A stretch of DNA of 64,000 nt from Aplysia californica (GCF_000002075.1 NW_004797506.1:760700-824699); one strand, 5' to 3'. Shown: positions 11,590 through 26,166, counted from the first letter of the stretch. The notes: generated by a model from the sequence alone, not told the origin. Program-made: numbers and translations.

Positions 11590-11795
11590 CCATCAACACA
11601 ATTTAAATTGATCAAGAAGTCGCCTCCAATCCTGCCTGTTAGGCCCAACTCAGGTCGAGAGGGACGCAACATCCCAGCAGAAGGATCGAGGTACTCAATA
11701 AAAATTTTCCCTCCACACGGGAACTGGATTGGGTTTTCTGCATGCTTTCACAAAGGTCTAACCGCTACACCACAGACACTCGATCCATTCTTTAA
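11590..11795 (-). mobile_element. tRNA-derived SINE, AGGAGGCGGG family, copy 3
   Basis: The body blocks CCTGCCTGTTAGGCCCAACT and GAGAGGGACGCAACATCC match copies 1 and 4. They are followed by a degenerate B box (ACGGGAACTGGATTGGG) and an A-box region (CTAACCGCTACACCACAGAC). It is more diverged than copies 1 and 4. The 116-codon plus-strand open frame over it is fortuitous. Confidence 0.6.
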
Positions 11796-14700
11796 ATGGG
11801 GTCTACCCCTGTTACTAACATATATGGTAGAATGATGTTGTTCTAGCAAAAGTAGCTGACAGTTACTGAAAAAAAACTCTGAATGCCCGTGGTCTAGTCT
11901 GAATAAACTGGCCACAAATGATCACTAGCCAGTAGTAACCAGGAACTTGCAATACATGCAGGCACAGCCAGCAATCTTCCAAAGAAACGTATAAAATTCC
12001 AGACAATACTAGGAGGTCATTTCACAATCATCAAAAGACAACCCTTTATGCTCACTGCACAAGCTTATGTTTAAATCCTGTGACAATAAATTTGAAACTA
12101 CCCACTACATAAATAAACACAAATATTCTTACTGTATCATTACAGAGTAAGTTATTATAATTCACCCAGGTTTTATAAAAAGAGAGAAAAATTAAGCAAA
12201 CGGCAAAACTTCTAAAATTCTAGTCTACGAAAGTAAAAAAGTGAATTAATCTCATAATCAAAAGAGATATGAATGATATTGACAAAATGAAAAAATAAAT
12301 GAACACATTTCAAAACCTCAAGTCAAAGCCACAAATTTCAGTCCTCCTCAAATGGTCCAAATTAAACCCACGGCCACTGAAGATTTGATTTAAGATCAAC
12401 AACATCTTAGTCCAAGTAGATAAAGGAACGCCCAGAGCTGAAATTGCCATATTTGATAAGCCTTTCACTTATCTTTAAAATGAAGAAGTAAACTAACATC
12501 AAATATTCTCCAAAACTGGATCTTTCTACCTTTAACTAAGCTCTATTTTCTTTCGTGCGTCACTGGTTCCTTCTCTGACAATGTAACTGTCAAAGGGAAT
12601 AAACAACAACTTATACAGAACTATGTGATTAACATTTCCAACATTCCATTGAGTACATTGGGCCATTACTGTTTTGAAGATGTTGAGTAGGAACATGTAA
12701 GCTGTTCATTTATTATTGAATTAGTTTGGTGGTCACTAGTTTTACCAAAGTCTCTCTCTGTTAGATCGTAAGGACATAAAAACATAGCCAACAACAACAC
12801 CGTGCAATTAACATGTCAGTAATCTCTTCAAGAGGTCTGAAATTAAACACAACACATGTTCAGTTCAGTCAGTTTCGTCCAAAGATATAAAACACCTCAA
12901 GAAAATTGACCAAAAAAAGTAATGTAACCAAGACTTTGAAACATCTGGAACGTACAAGCTTTGTGGTAAGAAAATATGCTAAGAGCATATGCACTCATAC
13001 TTGGTCAAAAACACTAGTAATTTTTTCATAATTAAAGTCAATAAAGAGGAAAACATCCGGGGATTTATAAACAGAATAGTACTACATGTAATTAGATGAC
13101 ACAGCTACTCAAAAAAAATCTAAAACTCTGGCACTTAAGAGACACAGTATGAAAACACATGCTCTTTTTCTTTTTCACAATTTTCTTCCCATACAAACTG
13201 TAGTCACAAAAACTTAACTTGAAAAAAAACAACAACCTAGAAAACCTTCAGCAATCGTCAACAGAGCATTTATTTCCCTACAGCTCACTTCGTCAAATTA
13301 ACTTAACATCTGAAGTCATTGCCTGTGCAGTAGTTTTGACAACACAAGCAAACCGAGACAGGACAGATGGCAGCAACTTCTTAAAATGTTACCCCGAAAA
13401 TAATTGCACCTCATGTGCGGAAATTAGGACCAAAACTTTCGTTCAATAATTTTGAATTCCTTACAAAATCTGCTACGGTTAATCTCATTCAGTTTAACGG
13501 GAATCAATTTTAACAAATACAACACACATAAATAAACTTCTAAAATTCAGTGATATGATGAATCACAAATTCAAACGAATTTAAAAACAAGTCATAGATA
13601 ATATATATTAATAGATACCCACAATGCTGGTATTGTACAACAGACATAAAAAATACACCACGAAGGGCTAGGAAACAAAATGTTACCATGATACACTTTG
13701 TTGAGCATCAAATACCTATAAAGCAAGCTACAGGGGCAATGAGTACATATCTACAACTATTTTATCTACCGTTGAAATTTAGTACGACCTCAATATCACA
13801 TACACCAGATTGGCACAAGACCCCATGTTTTCAAAAAATCAGAACAAGCCGTATAGCGCAGCGCTTCTCTTCATTAAAATACAGAAAAAAATCTGTAGTA
13901 CAATAACAGAGCAGAGAGTTTACCTTACCATGAAGTCTGGAAAAATTCTTTGATCATCATTGCAGGCTCCTCAGTCTACAGCTGAGAGTTTTACAGTAAG
14001 ATATCTGTAAAACATTTCGTCAAGCCAGTTCATGCACAGAGAAATACAGTAAAACTGTTCACCACCACAATCACAGCAAAAACTGGAACAGTTAAGCTGA
14101 GTGCACATAAAGTGAAGCCATTCTTAGACTTGATATGTAATATCTTTATCTTTACAGAGCGAAAGTATATGACCATTAGAACAACTAATGATTTAGGGCA
14201 AAATTATTATCCTTGGGTATAGGTCAAAAGTATGTGGTATTATTCTTTGTTTGTTAAAACCAGTTTCAGAAAAGCCCATTTCCATTTCATACCAACAGAT
14301 AATTGACATTTGTTTTTTGCCTAACACTAAGATCTAATACATAAATATCATGGACACTTTTCATATCTTACATTATACAACATATGTGTAAATATAATGA
14401 ACGTTTCACTTCGATTCACCAGGCAGAAAATTCCAACAGTCAACATGCACACAACAACACGTGGGACTCTTCAATTACAGTGGGACCCTTTTATGAGAAA
14501 CTAAAATTATGATCCGATGGAAACAATACCCATCAGCAAAGGACACTTTTTAAAATCTGAATAGGATAAAATGACATACGACGGTGTACTAACAACTTGA
14601 GTTTTGATGAGTCCTTTTCACAGAAGAATTAAATTTGTTAATCAAAATTAGCTCGCCCACCAAAAGGAAAACTGCAAAAAAAAAAAGAAGAAAAAAAAAA

Positions 14701-16883
14701 GAAAGAAAGAAAAATATATTTGAAAATGGTCTGCCAAGATACAATCTGCACATTTTTAAAAAAGCTTTTTCTGGATTATAACTATCACAACAAAAAACAA
14801 CAACCCCAAAATCCCAACAGAACAGCATATTTTCTAAAAATAGAGTTATCCACCTAATGTGAGATCAATTTTTTGAGCCACACCATTGGAACTATTATGT
14901 CAAGATAAAATAAAACAAATCCGGAAACTTTCATTTGAGTATCTAATCCCCCCCCCGACATAAAAAATAGCAGTGTGTACAACAGATATTTGAGGTAAAT
15001 TCCAGTTCAATCATGGACTTTTTGTCAAAACAAAGCAAGTTATATGCCAGAAGTTTGCCTTACAGAAAACCCTTTCCACAAACACACAGAAGCAAAGGAG
15101 GCAAACTTTACCAGACAGAAACCATAGACAAAACTTCAAAAGAAAAGTCTGTAATGTATGAATTCTTTCACTGCAAATGTATGGCATACGTTTTTGTTTT
15201 TAAAATTCAAAAATACAAATTTGTACATGACTTCCAAAAGCTGATAGATGTTCACACAGCTCTATGATAGCATTGTACCAGCAAAGTCAGTTGCACTGTT
15301 GCACACAATGAAAGTATTTTCTCTTAGTGACATGAGAGATAAAACTAGAAATAAAGAATGTACTATGCTCTTCCTCTTTATCTCTCAACCGCACAAACAT
15401 TCACATAAATGAACAAACATGAACTTAGAATTTATAGCGACAAGCAAACATTTTAGCTGCAAAGTAAAAAGTGTTCAAATAATTAATATGCCCTAAACAA
15501 TGCTGTTATGGTTCCATCAGAGCAGTGTGTGTTTGCTGTCTGCTTTATTAATAAGATTTTGATGCTGGATTTTAAGCAGCAGGTGTTGAGAGCAAGTCTA
15601 TAAACTTTATTACAAACTTTGATCCAGTGACCACCAAGCTACACTGTCCACCAGTAACCGTAAGTGGATATTGCTTTCAAATCCGGCTCCAGCTATGGTC
15701 AAAGCTTTTGTCTCATGAAATATTTGACCAGTTCTGATGAGGTTTCATCACAGTACATAAAGTAGATGTGTTCAGTGAGGTATGAAAAATCCTTCTAGCC
15801 CTTCACTACCTGGCCATAGTTCGCCTTGGGTAGTAAAGTAGGGGAATAATTCAGAACCTACAGAGAGGAGGTCAAAAACAAGACTCACCTTGTGAAGTAA
15901 ATCCGTTTCATTACAAAAGTACTAAGCACCAATATTTTAACACGAGGTATACAAAGGACATCACAATCAACATACAAATCAACAAGTTCCAAAGCAGTGT
16001 GAAACTTGCATATATGGCACACACATTACAAAAAACTTTTCCACATCATTGGAGTCGTACTACAAAGTCTCATAAAAAAAAAAGCTTATATCTCACATTA
16101 CTTATTTTTCCAAATATTTGGAGCAGCAACAGAATGTATCATTATAAGACATAAATCCATAAGAATCACATTTCGAGAGAAGTATCCAACTTAAAATTGC
16201 AAATAGTTCCAAATTCAGAGCAAATACATGTCAGATCAGTACTTTCATTAAGGGGAGGAGCGCCCCTTGATTTTTGCAGATTTTGGGTCAGGCTTGCACA
16301 TTGAAATGTTGGCTGATTTTTTAAGATCAACCACTTCTTTGTCTAAAAATAGCATGGAGACAATTGAGAAAGTCTTTATTCCCCTCGTAAATTGCCTTTG
16401 AAAACATGAGGGTGGGTTAATAAAGTGAATTTTCACAATATTTGTCATGTTTCGAAAAATGTCATTTTTTGCAGTTTTTTCCCTACTCCTTCCTTAATTT
16501 TCATCCTTTTGACATGAAACTTTCAGGAAACATAGTTAGCAAGACTGCCATCAATGTAACAGAGAGATATTTGCGAAAAAATAAACACTTTTCCATTGGC
16601 AAGCGATTGCGCAACCTAAATTTAGAAAAAGGGTTTTATACTTTGGGAAAGTTCTCACATTTTTGTTTCTTTTGCACTTATTGAGAAAAAACTCGCTATT
16701 ACGTTGATAGGGTCTGGTTCAGGTATACTCTCACCAAATTTGGTAAAATTTGGTCAGTAAATAAGAAAGCCTTAGGGGTCAGAAATTCATTGTTTATTTT
16801 CATGCAACCGCTGTAGTTATGCCAAAATAAAATTGTGTATCAAGGGATTTTACAATGCCTAACTTATACGTGTACTTTTTTTT

Positions 16884-17252
16884 ATAGTAGAGGGTTTTAC
16901 GGCGCTCGCAACCCCATAAGGTCATATGTGCGCCAAGGGGTGGGTGTCAACAGAGAAGTTTTTACAAGGAATCAGACTTAGACTGCTCACCTCTCTAGCT
17001 TCAACAGCACAAGGTCTGCTTCAACTATCAAGGCACCCCGGAAATAGCAGGCCACAAGAGAGTGACAAACATACAAAAGAAGTAGAGGAAAACGACAACA
17101 GTAAGGATCAGGAAAGAAAAAGCAGCAGTTCCCTGTTGTAGATCAGGCACAGTTATGAGCGTGACATGAGTCAGCCCATTTACAATTCTACTATGCTTGA
17201 AGGAGAAATGACCCCCCTTTGGGAATGGCCTAAACACACTACAGTCAGTGGC
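16884..17252 (-). mobile_element. Long SINE (family B)
   Basis: Reverse complement of the 8655 copy across its whole length. The plus strand shows GTTTTACGGCGCTCGCAACC, CATAAGGTCATATG, CAAGGCACCCCGGAAATAGC, AGTTATGAGCGTGACATGAG and GGGAATGGCCTAAACACAC. Confidence 0.75.
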
Positions 17253-18502
17253 ATATGTGTATTTAGATTTGATCTCGGGCAACAAATATAGAAAATGGCC
17301 CTCAAGGGTCGCTCCTCCTGTAAAGAAGATATATATTTAAGGTAATAGTAAAACACAAAATCACATCCTCTTTCCATGGACTTCATCAAGCTGTAATTAA
17401 AGCATAGATGAAACATTTCGATGATGCAACAACTACCTGACTGTATTTCAACACCATACAACAAGCTTGAGCAACTTTCCTATCATCTCAATAATGAAAA
17501 AAAAAAAAGAAGACAGCATCATATTACTTACTTTCTGAGAACTAAAACTATCCAGGTAGGACAATTACTTCAACTTTTACCTGTATTTACGTTTTATTAG
17601 CGAAAACCCCCCAGCCCCAAGACATGATTACATAAGATTAGATCTACCCTTAAGAGAAATTAAAATGATACATTTTGTATTTCAATTTTTTACACATCCA
17701 ATTTGATTACAATCGGCAAGAAAAACATGATTAATAACTTTGGTATCTAAAAATGTGCAAGCTATGACCCAATAAAAGTGAACAAACGGAATAAGCGAAT
17801 AAGTACATATACATGGGAACTTAGAGGAGGTCACAGCTTAAACTTAAACTTTCACATTTATCTTGGCACACACAGTGATATAAATAAAAACATACAACAA
17901 AATTTGCTGTGGTCCACAAAACAAACATAATATTTGTTGCTATACAAAGTCAAAAGGATGGGGCTTGTTATTAGTTCCTTTATCGTAATTTCAGGACACC
18001 CATAAAAGGAAAAAACCGCCAGTTTCCACCAAAGGATTTTACCCTCACGTGAGAAATGACAACAAAGAGACATTCCAGGCTCATAACAAGTGTCTGCTGG
18101 GCTTTTTAAAGAAAGCATTGCACAGTCTTCAAGCTTTGGAACAAGGCAAATATAATATTGCCAAGTGTGAGCATTTTGTGCAGTTAAAAAGTAAAAATTA
18201 AAAGCATCAATATGGACTTTATCTATATATGTATATATATGCGTTAATGACTGAAAAAGAGAAGTGCCAGTACCCTTTTGAACAAAGGGATAAAAAAAAA
18301 AAAGAAAAAAAAAGAAACACAACAACTGACCAATAAAATTATATTTGTTAACATCTGAGAACATTCAGCACTAGTGGTCACTTGTCATGTGTGTAAGACA
18401 TCTGTACAGTTAGTTAGACAAGAAGCTTGAAAACACAATCTGTAATAGTCACCACTGATTGACAGTCATAAACCCTATACTATAATCTTTTGTTTTATTG
18501 TT

Positions 18503-18555
18503 TTAGTATGTAGAGTTTTACAGCACTTGCAATACAATTCGGTCATATAACTATA
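18503..18555 (-). mobile_element. Fragment of SINE family A tail
   Basis: GAGTTTTACAGCACTTGCAA followed by TACAATTCGGTCATATAA is the reverse complement of the family A 3' end. Confidence 0.5.
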
Positions 18556-21500
18556 ATCTCTATACACACTTTTTAAGTCCAGTAAACTCAAGCAGCTTCA
18601 GGCGTGATTTGTATCTGGAAATAGAATGCAAAAACTACAAAGTATCTAAACAGATTTCAGTGTTAATCAAGCTGTAATAAACATTGCAGAGAAAACAAAA
18701 TGCAATACTTGGGTAACTATCACACAAGAAACACCTGATGATATAGGACTAGGGTTCCACCAAGCACATACGTGTCCTGGTATAAAGAAAATAGCCACAA
18801 CAACAAACATGAGCCAATACTAATATCCCCTATCAACAAAGAAATGTTCTTGCATTAGCCTGTTGGGCTTTGAGCAACAAATTTGTCTTTCCACTGTGTT
18901 CTAAGACAATAACCAGTACAGCAATAGGATTTTTAAAAAACTAAATAAAGACTCCTCTAATTCTAACTTAGTCAACACTGCTGGCAAAATGTCAGGCCCC
19001 TTTAAAAAAAATGTTAATTACAGTTGTTATTATAGTAAAGAAATCCAAGAATCATTCCATCCCCCCCCCCCCCCCCCCCAAATCAATTCCAGTAATGACG
19101 CCAGTGAAGACCATTAAAGAAGACTTAGACAATCTATGAGGTTTTCTGAATCGTTCAAAGGTCAATAAATACAAATACTGTTTTAGTCGAGCTCCAAAGA
19201 CGGTGTGTCCAATAGATTATGTAAGAACAGAAAATTTAAAAGTGCCAGAACACATAGTAGGCCTTACAAGATAGACATAGTTTGTAGAGGGAATGTTATA
19301 CATATTAAAACCCAAATCTCTAAGCTTGGACAGTGGAACAAAATTCTGAAAACCTGTCGGCTCCAAGTTACAGAAAAAGAAACAATAACTCTGAAATTGT
19401 GAACACTCCACATCTCTTTAGTAGTATACATATAATATCAATTCTTCACAGTCATGAATAATGCTCACCCCACAAAACAGAATGGGTGGCAACGCCCTTG
19501 AACATATAGCATTCAAACAAGTCAGATTTGAGACCATTTTCAGTAGAAGTAGAAGTAATGCATCCATTGCTATTGAACTTTTAGGCTTTGCTCATTTGTG
19601 TGGGTCATGGTTGGGTACGGAGTACAAACTCACTGCTGTACTTGGGTTTCCTAAAGATTTCAATTATGGTCTTTTTTGTCCTCAAAGTCAAAGAAAGCTC
19701 CACACTCCAAAACAAAAGACTCAGAAAAATTTTGTCAGCATCTGTACGTTTCAAAAACATCCTGCATTACTCAGAACAGTTCGCTGCCTGGACACAGGGA
19801 TGAACAGAAATGTTCTCAGTACAGAAAGAAATACTTCAACTCTGTATCAGTCCCAGCTACAAACTAGTGCACGTTTGTCAAGTTCATAACCAACCACATC
19901 ACTCGGCCAAAAATAATTAGACAAAGCTAGGTATTACTAAAGGCCATGATTGAAGATCATCAATAAGCTAAAATCTGCATCCAGAACAATGATTCACATC
20001 AAAGAGCTATAAACTTGAATGATATGGAATTTTGCATATAACAATAACTGCGTGAAGTAACATCATACAAGATTTTTAAAAGGATAAAAATTGTAGCAAT
20101 CACTCAAAGTTAGCTGATTCAAACGTCTTTCAAACAACAAAGGAAAATGGAATGGACAAAAGATAAAGAAAGGACTAACATACATCACAAACGAACTCTG
20201 AAAAGTCACTAATTTGAGAGGAACAACAGAAATATTCAAAGGTACTGAAAGAACTTCAGGATGTGGCAGAGTTGGGAACAAGAATTGAGTGCTCAGGCAC
20301 TTAAAATTTCCTGAGAATATTTTGAAATTTCTTTGAAAATAAATTCCCAGTAATGAAGCAGCACCACAGAACAAACAAAGTTTTGGTCAGAATGCTGTCG
20401 TAAAGTAGAAGGCAGTTAAACTTGATCTCAATTTTTTTAAAACCTTTTTGTCGCCTTAACAGCATATGATGCGATAACTGAATACACGTCTAGTGCAAAA
20501 GGATAGAAATTACAAGGCCAGTCCCTAAAATTATTTTTCGCCTCACACATGAATCAGTAAAGATTACAGATAACATCACAATTCCTCAAGCATCATGAAG
20601 GGGGCAAAGTGAGGCTGGTACTTATCATTTAAATATTATATAAAATTTATATTATCAAACACAATTATATACTGGCATACTGGTAAGCTATCAAGCCTGA
20701 AAGGTAGCAATGTACACACTCCTAATACTGAAATAGTAAAATTGATCACATGATGTGAAGGAGCACAGGCATAATTCATCCACTTTTCTGGGCAAAGTAA
20801 AAAAAAAACTTCAGGTGCAATCACAGAACCTTCATCTTCTTGACTTTTCAATAATTTTGATTCTTTCTCCAGTTTAAAAAATGTTCTTTGTTGTAGCTGT
20901 CATTATGATCTGGTTATGTCCAGCCTTTCTGCTTTCCATTATATGCCAATTGTAGGTTCTCTTCTATCATGGAGTATTTCCACTGAGAACACTTTTTTAA
21001 TCAAGACTTTTTGATCTGACAATCATAATTCTTATGGAGTCTTAACTTTTCTTTTCATTAAAAAAAAATTCATAACTCTTTTGTCCAAGACGATTTTTGG
21101 GGGGTTCCTCTTTGTTACCATTAACAAACCAGAATTTTATTTCTTAAATATGACCTAAAATGTTAAAATGTCTCTTTGCTTTTATCAGTGACAAATCATC
21201 TGTGTCTTCAGAAAAAAGAAGAAAAAAATACCCAGCCATTTTGGAAGAAACCCCCCCCCCCCCCCCAAAAAAAAATGTCCTGAAGCAAAGAGCTGATCTC
21301 CCTACTAATACAGCTCTGATTCAGTTACCCACAGTACGGTAATTATTCTAGTAGTACACTGGTTATCATATATGCTAGCTTCAAAAGTGGAACCTTCCAA
21401 TCTGAAATAGAGAACTAAATATTTATAGCGTATGGGAAAAATATTCACGACTCCTTTCTCAACACCATCAACAATTACAATATCCCCCCTACTCCAACCA

Positions 21501-22146
21501 CAACCCAAACCCCAATAACAACAAGAGCAACAATAAAAACAAGCCACGATTTTGATTGAGCAGATGTTTTTACAACACTATCCACAAGCTAAAATTTAAA
21601 AAACCCCAAAATGCCCACAGTAAAGTAAGAAGCAAACATTTGGCCTGCCAATTAATGTTCCCTGCCTCGATAGTATTACTAAGTCGTAAGTGGGAAAACT
21701 GGATAAAACAAAAACATATCACTCCTGATCAATCAGGGCAGCAGTGTGGCAGCTAAATTAACAGTTTGAGAAAAAGCCTTCAGTAACTCAATTAATGGAA
21801 GCTCATACACGTATCACTGAAAACATATAATATATGTAAGGCAAGGGTAAGAAGATCATCATGGTCATAAACAATTAGCAAATAAGAGATATGCATGTAA
21901 TATTTCATTAAAGTTACAAACATTAACATTATAACAAGTACTTTGCGTTCATGATTGTGGAGGATCCAGTGCAATCAGCAGGGGCAATCAGTGAGGAAGG
22001 GACAAAATCACCAACAGAGCTACTGAAAAACATGTTGCTGGTATGCAAAATCTAGCAGCTATTCGAATAATTAATTACGGTGGGTCAGGACCATATTAGA
22101 CATATTTCATGAGGAACAGACTAGGACAATACATGATAACAATGAA

Positions 22147-22482
22147 TGACATATGTATAGCGCACATCCCCACACAACAGCAAGATTTATGCGCTTTACA
22201 CACTATATTATTACTCCAGCAACCCAAGAACACTCAAAACTATTCTCTGCTCTTTTGGAAGCATTACAGAGCAAGAAGTTGATTAAGAGTTCAAACACTA
22301 ACAAACTGACAAGATCTTTCACTGTCTATAGCCTTGTACCCATTCTCACCTGGGTGAAGTGAGGAAAATTTGTGCTAAGTGCCTTTCCCAAGGACACAAC
22401 GTCAAGCCCCTGATGGGATTAGAATTAATGACCTTACAGTTGTCAGTCTGAGAGCCTCACCACCAGGCCACCGACACCAAAT
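22147..22482 (-). mobile_element. tRNA-headed SINE with the GACGTTGTGTCCTTGGG core
   Basis: On the minus strand: a tRNA-like head with an A box (GTGGCCTGGTGGTGAGG) and a degraded B-box region ending TAATCCC, then GACGTTGTGTCCTTGGGAAA, TCACTTCACCCAGGTGAGAA and, at the far end, a TGTAAAGCGC...GCGCTATACA-like segment. Cores of this kind are widespread in marine invertebrate SINEs (established knowledge, recalled, not searched). A fragment of its far end lies at 29700-29790. Confidence 0.7.
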
Positions 22483-25104
22483 ACACTCATCGAGACAAGC
22501 ACATTAACACAATAACAGTCATCTGGGTGTAGCGGGGAAAAGTAAAATACGCCGACAGAAACAACAGGCAATGACACGCAAATAGGCCTACTAAAAAGAA
22601 TGACAATGTAAAAGGAGCAAATCGTACCAAAGCACTATTAGACACATGATAGCTGCTAGTGTTAAAAAACCTGGATAGTGAGACACTTTCTGCACCTAGT
22701 AAGGGTTATGAAAAAAGTTCTAGTTTTGTAAAGCCTGCATTCAGCTTCACCTTAGACCTTTGGAAATACTTTCTGCTACTAGAGTAAAAAAAATGTAACT
22801 TGCAAAATTAATGTACAGAGGAAACTGTGAGGCTGAAAATACTGATTACATTTCTGTAAGATATCAACATTGTGACCGGCCGAAAACAGTGTTGTAAATG
22901 GCACGCAAATATTGCAGCAAATTAAATATACCAATGGGCTGAAGGGTAAAAAATTACCAAAAAGTAAAAAGTAAAACACAGGCATGCTCCATTATCCATG
23001 CTCCTTCTCCCATAATGGCTACAGTTTTTAACATAGCCAATAGCATTTAATGTGATAACATTGTCTTTTTTTATTTAGATTCGATGTTTCCGCTCGATGG
23101 CACTGCTGGCTCTGTAAAAGTCATATAAGTACCAGGAAGTAAATGAAGACTAAAGTAGTACTAAAAAATAAGTAGAAAGAGCAAATCCACACACAGATTA
23201 AAAAACCTATCAGTAAGACATTGTATATTTTTATGACAAAAGCACTGAAACATAGCAGCTGTCTTCATTCATCATGTCTCACTCGTCAAGTTAACACAAA
23301 GTTTTTCAAGAGAAACCAGTCACAAAGCAAGTCAGAAAACTTTTGAACTCCAACAAGACATAAAAAGGTTTGGGAAAATAAATTTTTTTGCAGGTGTAGG
23401 CCTACTATTCTTTCACTTAAGCTTTTTTGCTGCTTAGTTTAATCCTCCAACAACAACCCCCCCCCCAAAAAAAAATGTGTGGTGAAATCAGGCACTCGTC
23501 AAAATGGTGATCGGTGAAATTAACATTTTTCTGCCCGTAAAGCAATTTGCATCAACATTAGTAAAAAAATTTTTTTTGCTCAAACGTTAAAATGTCCAAT
23601 AATAATGTCCATTTAAGAACGCTTTGTGTGGATTTTTTCTGAAAAATATTAAAAGGCACAAACAATTTAAATTTGCAATAACTATGGTTATGGACACTCA
23701 AACTTTTAAAATCACCAAACTTTGGCCGCAATTTTCTCATTAACTTTTACCTTTGACATCAGGCATCGTTCATCTCCATCAATCACAAAAATAGAATTCT
23801 GTTCAAGGTAGAAGGACACTCTTCCATCAAAAGCAAGACATATAAACAAGCTTTAAGATGACACAAATAACTCCATACACTCAAAAATTGACGAGCACCT
23901 GATTCCACAGCGTCATGACACATTTGTCCTGAAGGTGGAACAAGGCAAAAACTTATTTCTCACTCTCCTCACACAGAATTATAATAATTTCAATACTTCC
24001 ATTTGTTGCTGTCCTACCACTTCATAAAGGAAAGTCTCAGAATCATGTGAAGGCATCTTCTTATTTGTGACGATGATGTTATAATAAAGGAAAGTGACCT
24101 ATTTCAACTAGAAAGCAGACAAGAATCAAGTGGTTTTATGGCATATTGAACACATAGTTTGACCAAAATGTACTTATTCCTCACAATAATTAAAAGAGCA
24201 ATACCATTTAAAAAATTTACTGCTTTCTCTTCATATTCATATATGCAACAGTTCTAAAGAAAAAAAAATCAGAGATGGTCAACACAGTATGAATATTTTC
24301 AAAGATTTGAGCACACACAATCTTAAGTATTGAGCAAAAAACAAAAAATAATGTTGGGAATTTGAGAAGTGTCTTGGAATTACATTAGTATGTCCTTGTA
24401 ACATTAGATTATACCAAAAGAGTAAATCTGTTTCATGGTGCAATAGAGAATTAAGTGAAAACAACATGACTTAACTGAAGTACAGCATTTTTTGTTTGAA
24501 AGGTTAACTACTTAAAATTTTCTCCTATGAATAACAAAACTACACCATATCCACAAAAAAGTATGTATCATTTTTAAACGCTCTATCCAGAACAAAAACT
24601 AAGCAAACATGTCCCTACTATATACGTTAAAGACATCATCAAATCATTTAACAAAACAAAAATGCAGCAAAAAAATTGATAACTACTTCACTATAATAAA
24701 ATCAACAGTAAGCAAATTTGATTGCAAAAGTAGAACACCTTGCACAACACACTAAAAGGTACAATGTACCAGCTATTCTACAAAAGCAAATAAAGGTTTA
24801 GAAACTTTATAAACACAAGTGTGGACAAAGCAGTATAGTATTATCCTATAGGCCTATATCTTCCAGTACATGCGTTGACCCGGGGATGGCCATAACTATT
24901 TCTAACAAAACTCCTGAGCTTTTGAGTGAGAAGCAAAAACTGTATATTCTACTGGACTGAAATAAGCACAAAATGAAACTTCAGTGCATTTCTTTTAATC
25001 TGTAACTAAAACAATACAAAAGTGCCCATTCCTTTGATAGAGCAGACTGCCATTGCTACCTGTGCGCCACACACAGTGGGGAGTGCCCTGAAATGTAGGG
25101 AAGA

Positions 25105-26166
25105 CTAGAAGGGCAGCTCCCCATACTGCATCTGATATCTATGTAATTCCTCACGTAGCTTGTAAGTGTTGGCCACAGCTGCGGAGCATGTCTCTCGCTC
25201 GCTAGCCAGTTTATTTTCTAGGTCCTGCCTCTGGGAGGCAGCCTCAGTTTGCATGGTCTCGATACGACGTTCATACTTCTCCCGCATATCCTTAAGTTGA
25301 GCCTTGAGAGCCCCCACTCTCTCCTTGTAACGAGTTTTCTGATCACTTAACTCTTTCTTCAGCGTTTCAACTTGACTGCTCAAATCTTCACAACGCAGTT
25401 CTAGTTTCCCATTCATCTTTACTTTAGTTTCAGTGGTAGATTTTAAAGATTCTGGAACAGAAGACAAAATTTCAAAAGATGATGCGACCCCATCCTGCTC
25501 TGAATCGTTGTTAGATGAGCACCGTGACAAGGTTGATGATGGGCTAGCATTTGGAGAGCCCCTAGCTGGGATATTAGCCTTGGCCAGAGCAGTTAGCACA
25601 TCCTGGGTGTTGACACCTTCAAGAGCACCCGGAGATCTCGGTGATTTTTGTCCGTCAACCATCACATAACCTTCAGGTCTCTTCCGATCCAAAGCACGCC
25701 GATTTCTTGAAAGCTTTGTCGACTTCGTCCTTTTGGGAGCCACAGGGGGTTCCCCATCATTGGGGCAGGGAGATGAGGGTGATATGGGTGGACTCGTTGT
25801 ATTACGAGTCCCGTGAGGCTCTGAGAGACTCAGGTGTAAAACTTTCTTCCTAGCAGCAGGTTTGGGAACACGGGTTTCTGCAAACACTTGGTCATCTGCA
25901 AAAGGAAAATTCGCACAGCCTGGTAGAGGCTTTGAGGGGTCAACGGGAGAGTAATAGTCCTCAGTAATTTTCATCGAACTCTCTGAACTTTTGTTGCTGC
26001 CAGGAGGTGAGACATTTATGTTGATACCTTCCAGATCAGCAAAGGAGCTAGGCTTGGCAGAGGGCGCAACAACAGGAATGTCAAGGACGTGTGACATATG
26101 CAGGAGATCGGCCGTCGGGACAGCAAATTCTGGGGCACTGTCCTCGTTGTATTCAAGCATAAAAAC
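25105..26166 (-). CDS. RhoGAP terminal exon: linker and coiled coil
   Basis: 353 codons from an acceptor (TTGCAG before 26166) to TAG at 25105-25107. It opens with VFMLEYNEDSAPEF, continues as a Ser/Pro-rich basic linker (SPPISPSSPCPNDGEPP, KRTKSTKLSRNRRALDRKR), and ends in a heptad-rich coiled coil from ELRCEDLSSQVETLKKEL to KLREELHRYQ. In FilGAP-family proteins this segment mediates dimerisation and partner binding (family knowledge). A long exon after an early-truncated GAP domain is usual for the family. Confidence 0.92.
   Translation of the reverse strand, partial: VFMLEYNEDSAPEFAVPTADLLHMSHVLDIPVVAPSAKPSSFADLEGININVSPPGSNKSSESSMKITEDYYSPVDPSKPLPGCANFPFADDQVFAETRVPKPAARKKVLHLSLSEPHGTRNTTSPPISPSSPCPNDGEPPVAPKRTKSTKLSRNRRALDRKRPEGYVMVDGQKSPRSPGALEGVNTQDVLTALAKANIPARGSPNASPSSTLSRCSSNNDSEQDGVASSFEILSSVPESLKSTTETKVKMNGKLELRCEDLSSQVETLKKELSDQKTRYKERVGALKAQLKDMREKYERRIETMQTEAASQRQDLENKLASERETCSAAVANTYKLREELHRYQMQYGELPF

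Larger units (their letters stand above)
11800..25104. other. Long AT-rich, repeat-poor region downstream of the RhoGAP stop codon
   Basis: Thirteen kilobases with no exon I can support on either strand. The largest open frames (168 codons at 17858-18364 minus, 142 codons at 19461-19889 plus) have low-complexity or unremarkable sequence and no family match. Only a few repeats interrupt it (16884-17252, 18503-18555, 22147-22482). It could be a very long 3' UTR of the RhoGAP transcript, unrecognised non-coding RNA, or plain intergenic DNA; the sequence does not decide. Confidence 0.5.

Noticed and set aside
17858-18364. 168-codon minus-strand frame
   Set aside because: Aromatic-rich, low-complexity stretches from poly-A/T tracts and no family resemblance.
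19461-19889. 142-codon plus-strand frame
   Set aside because: No recognised domain, no upstream or downstream exon signals consistent with a gene.
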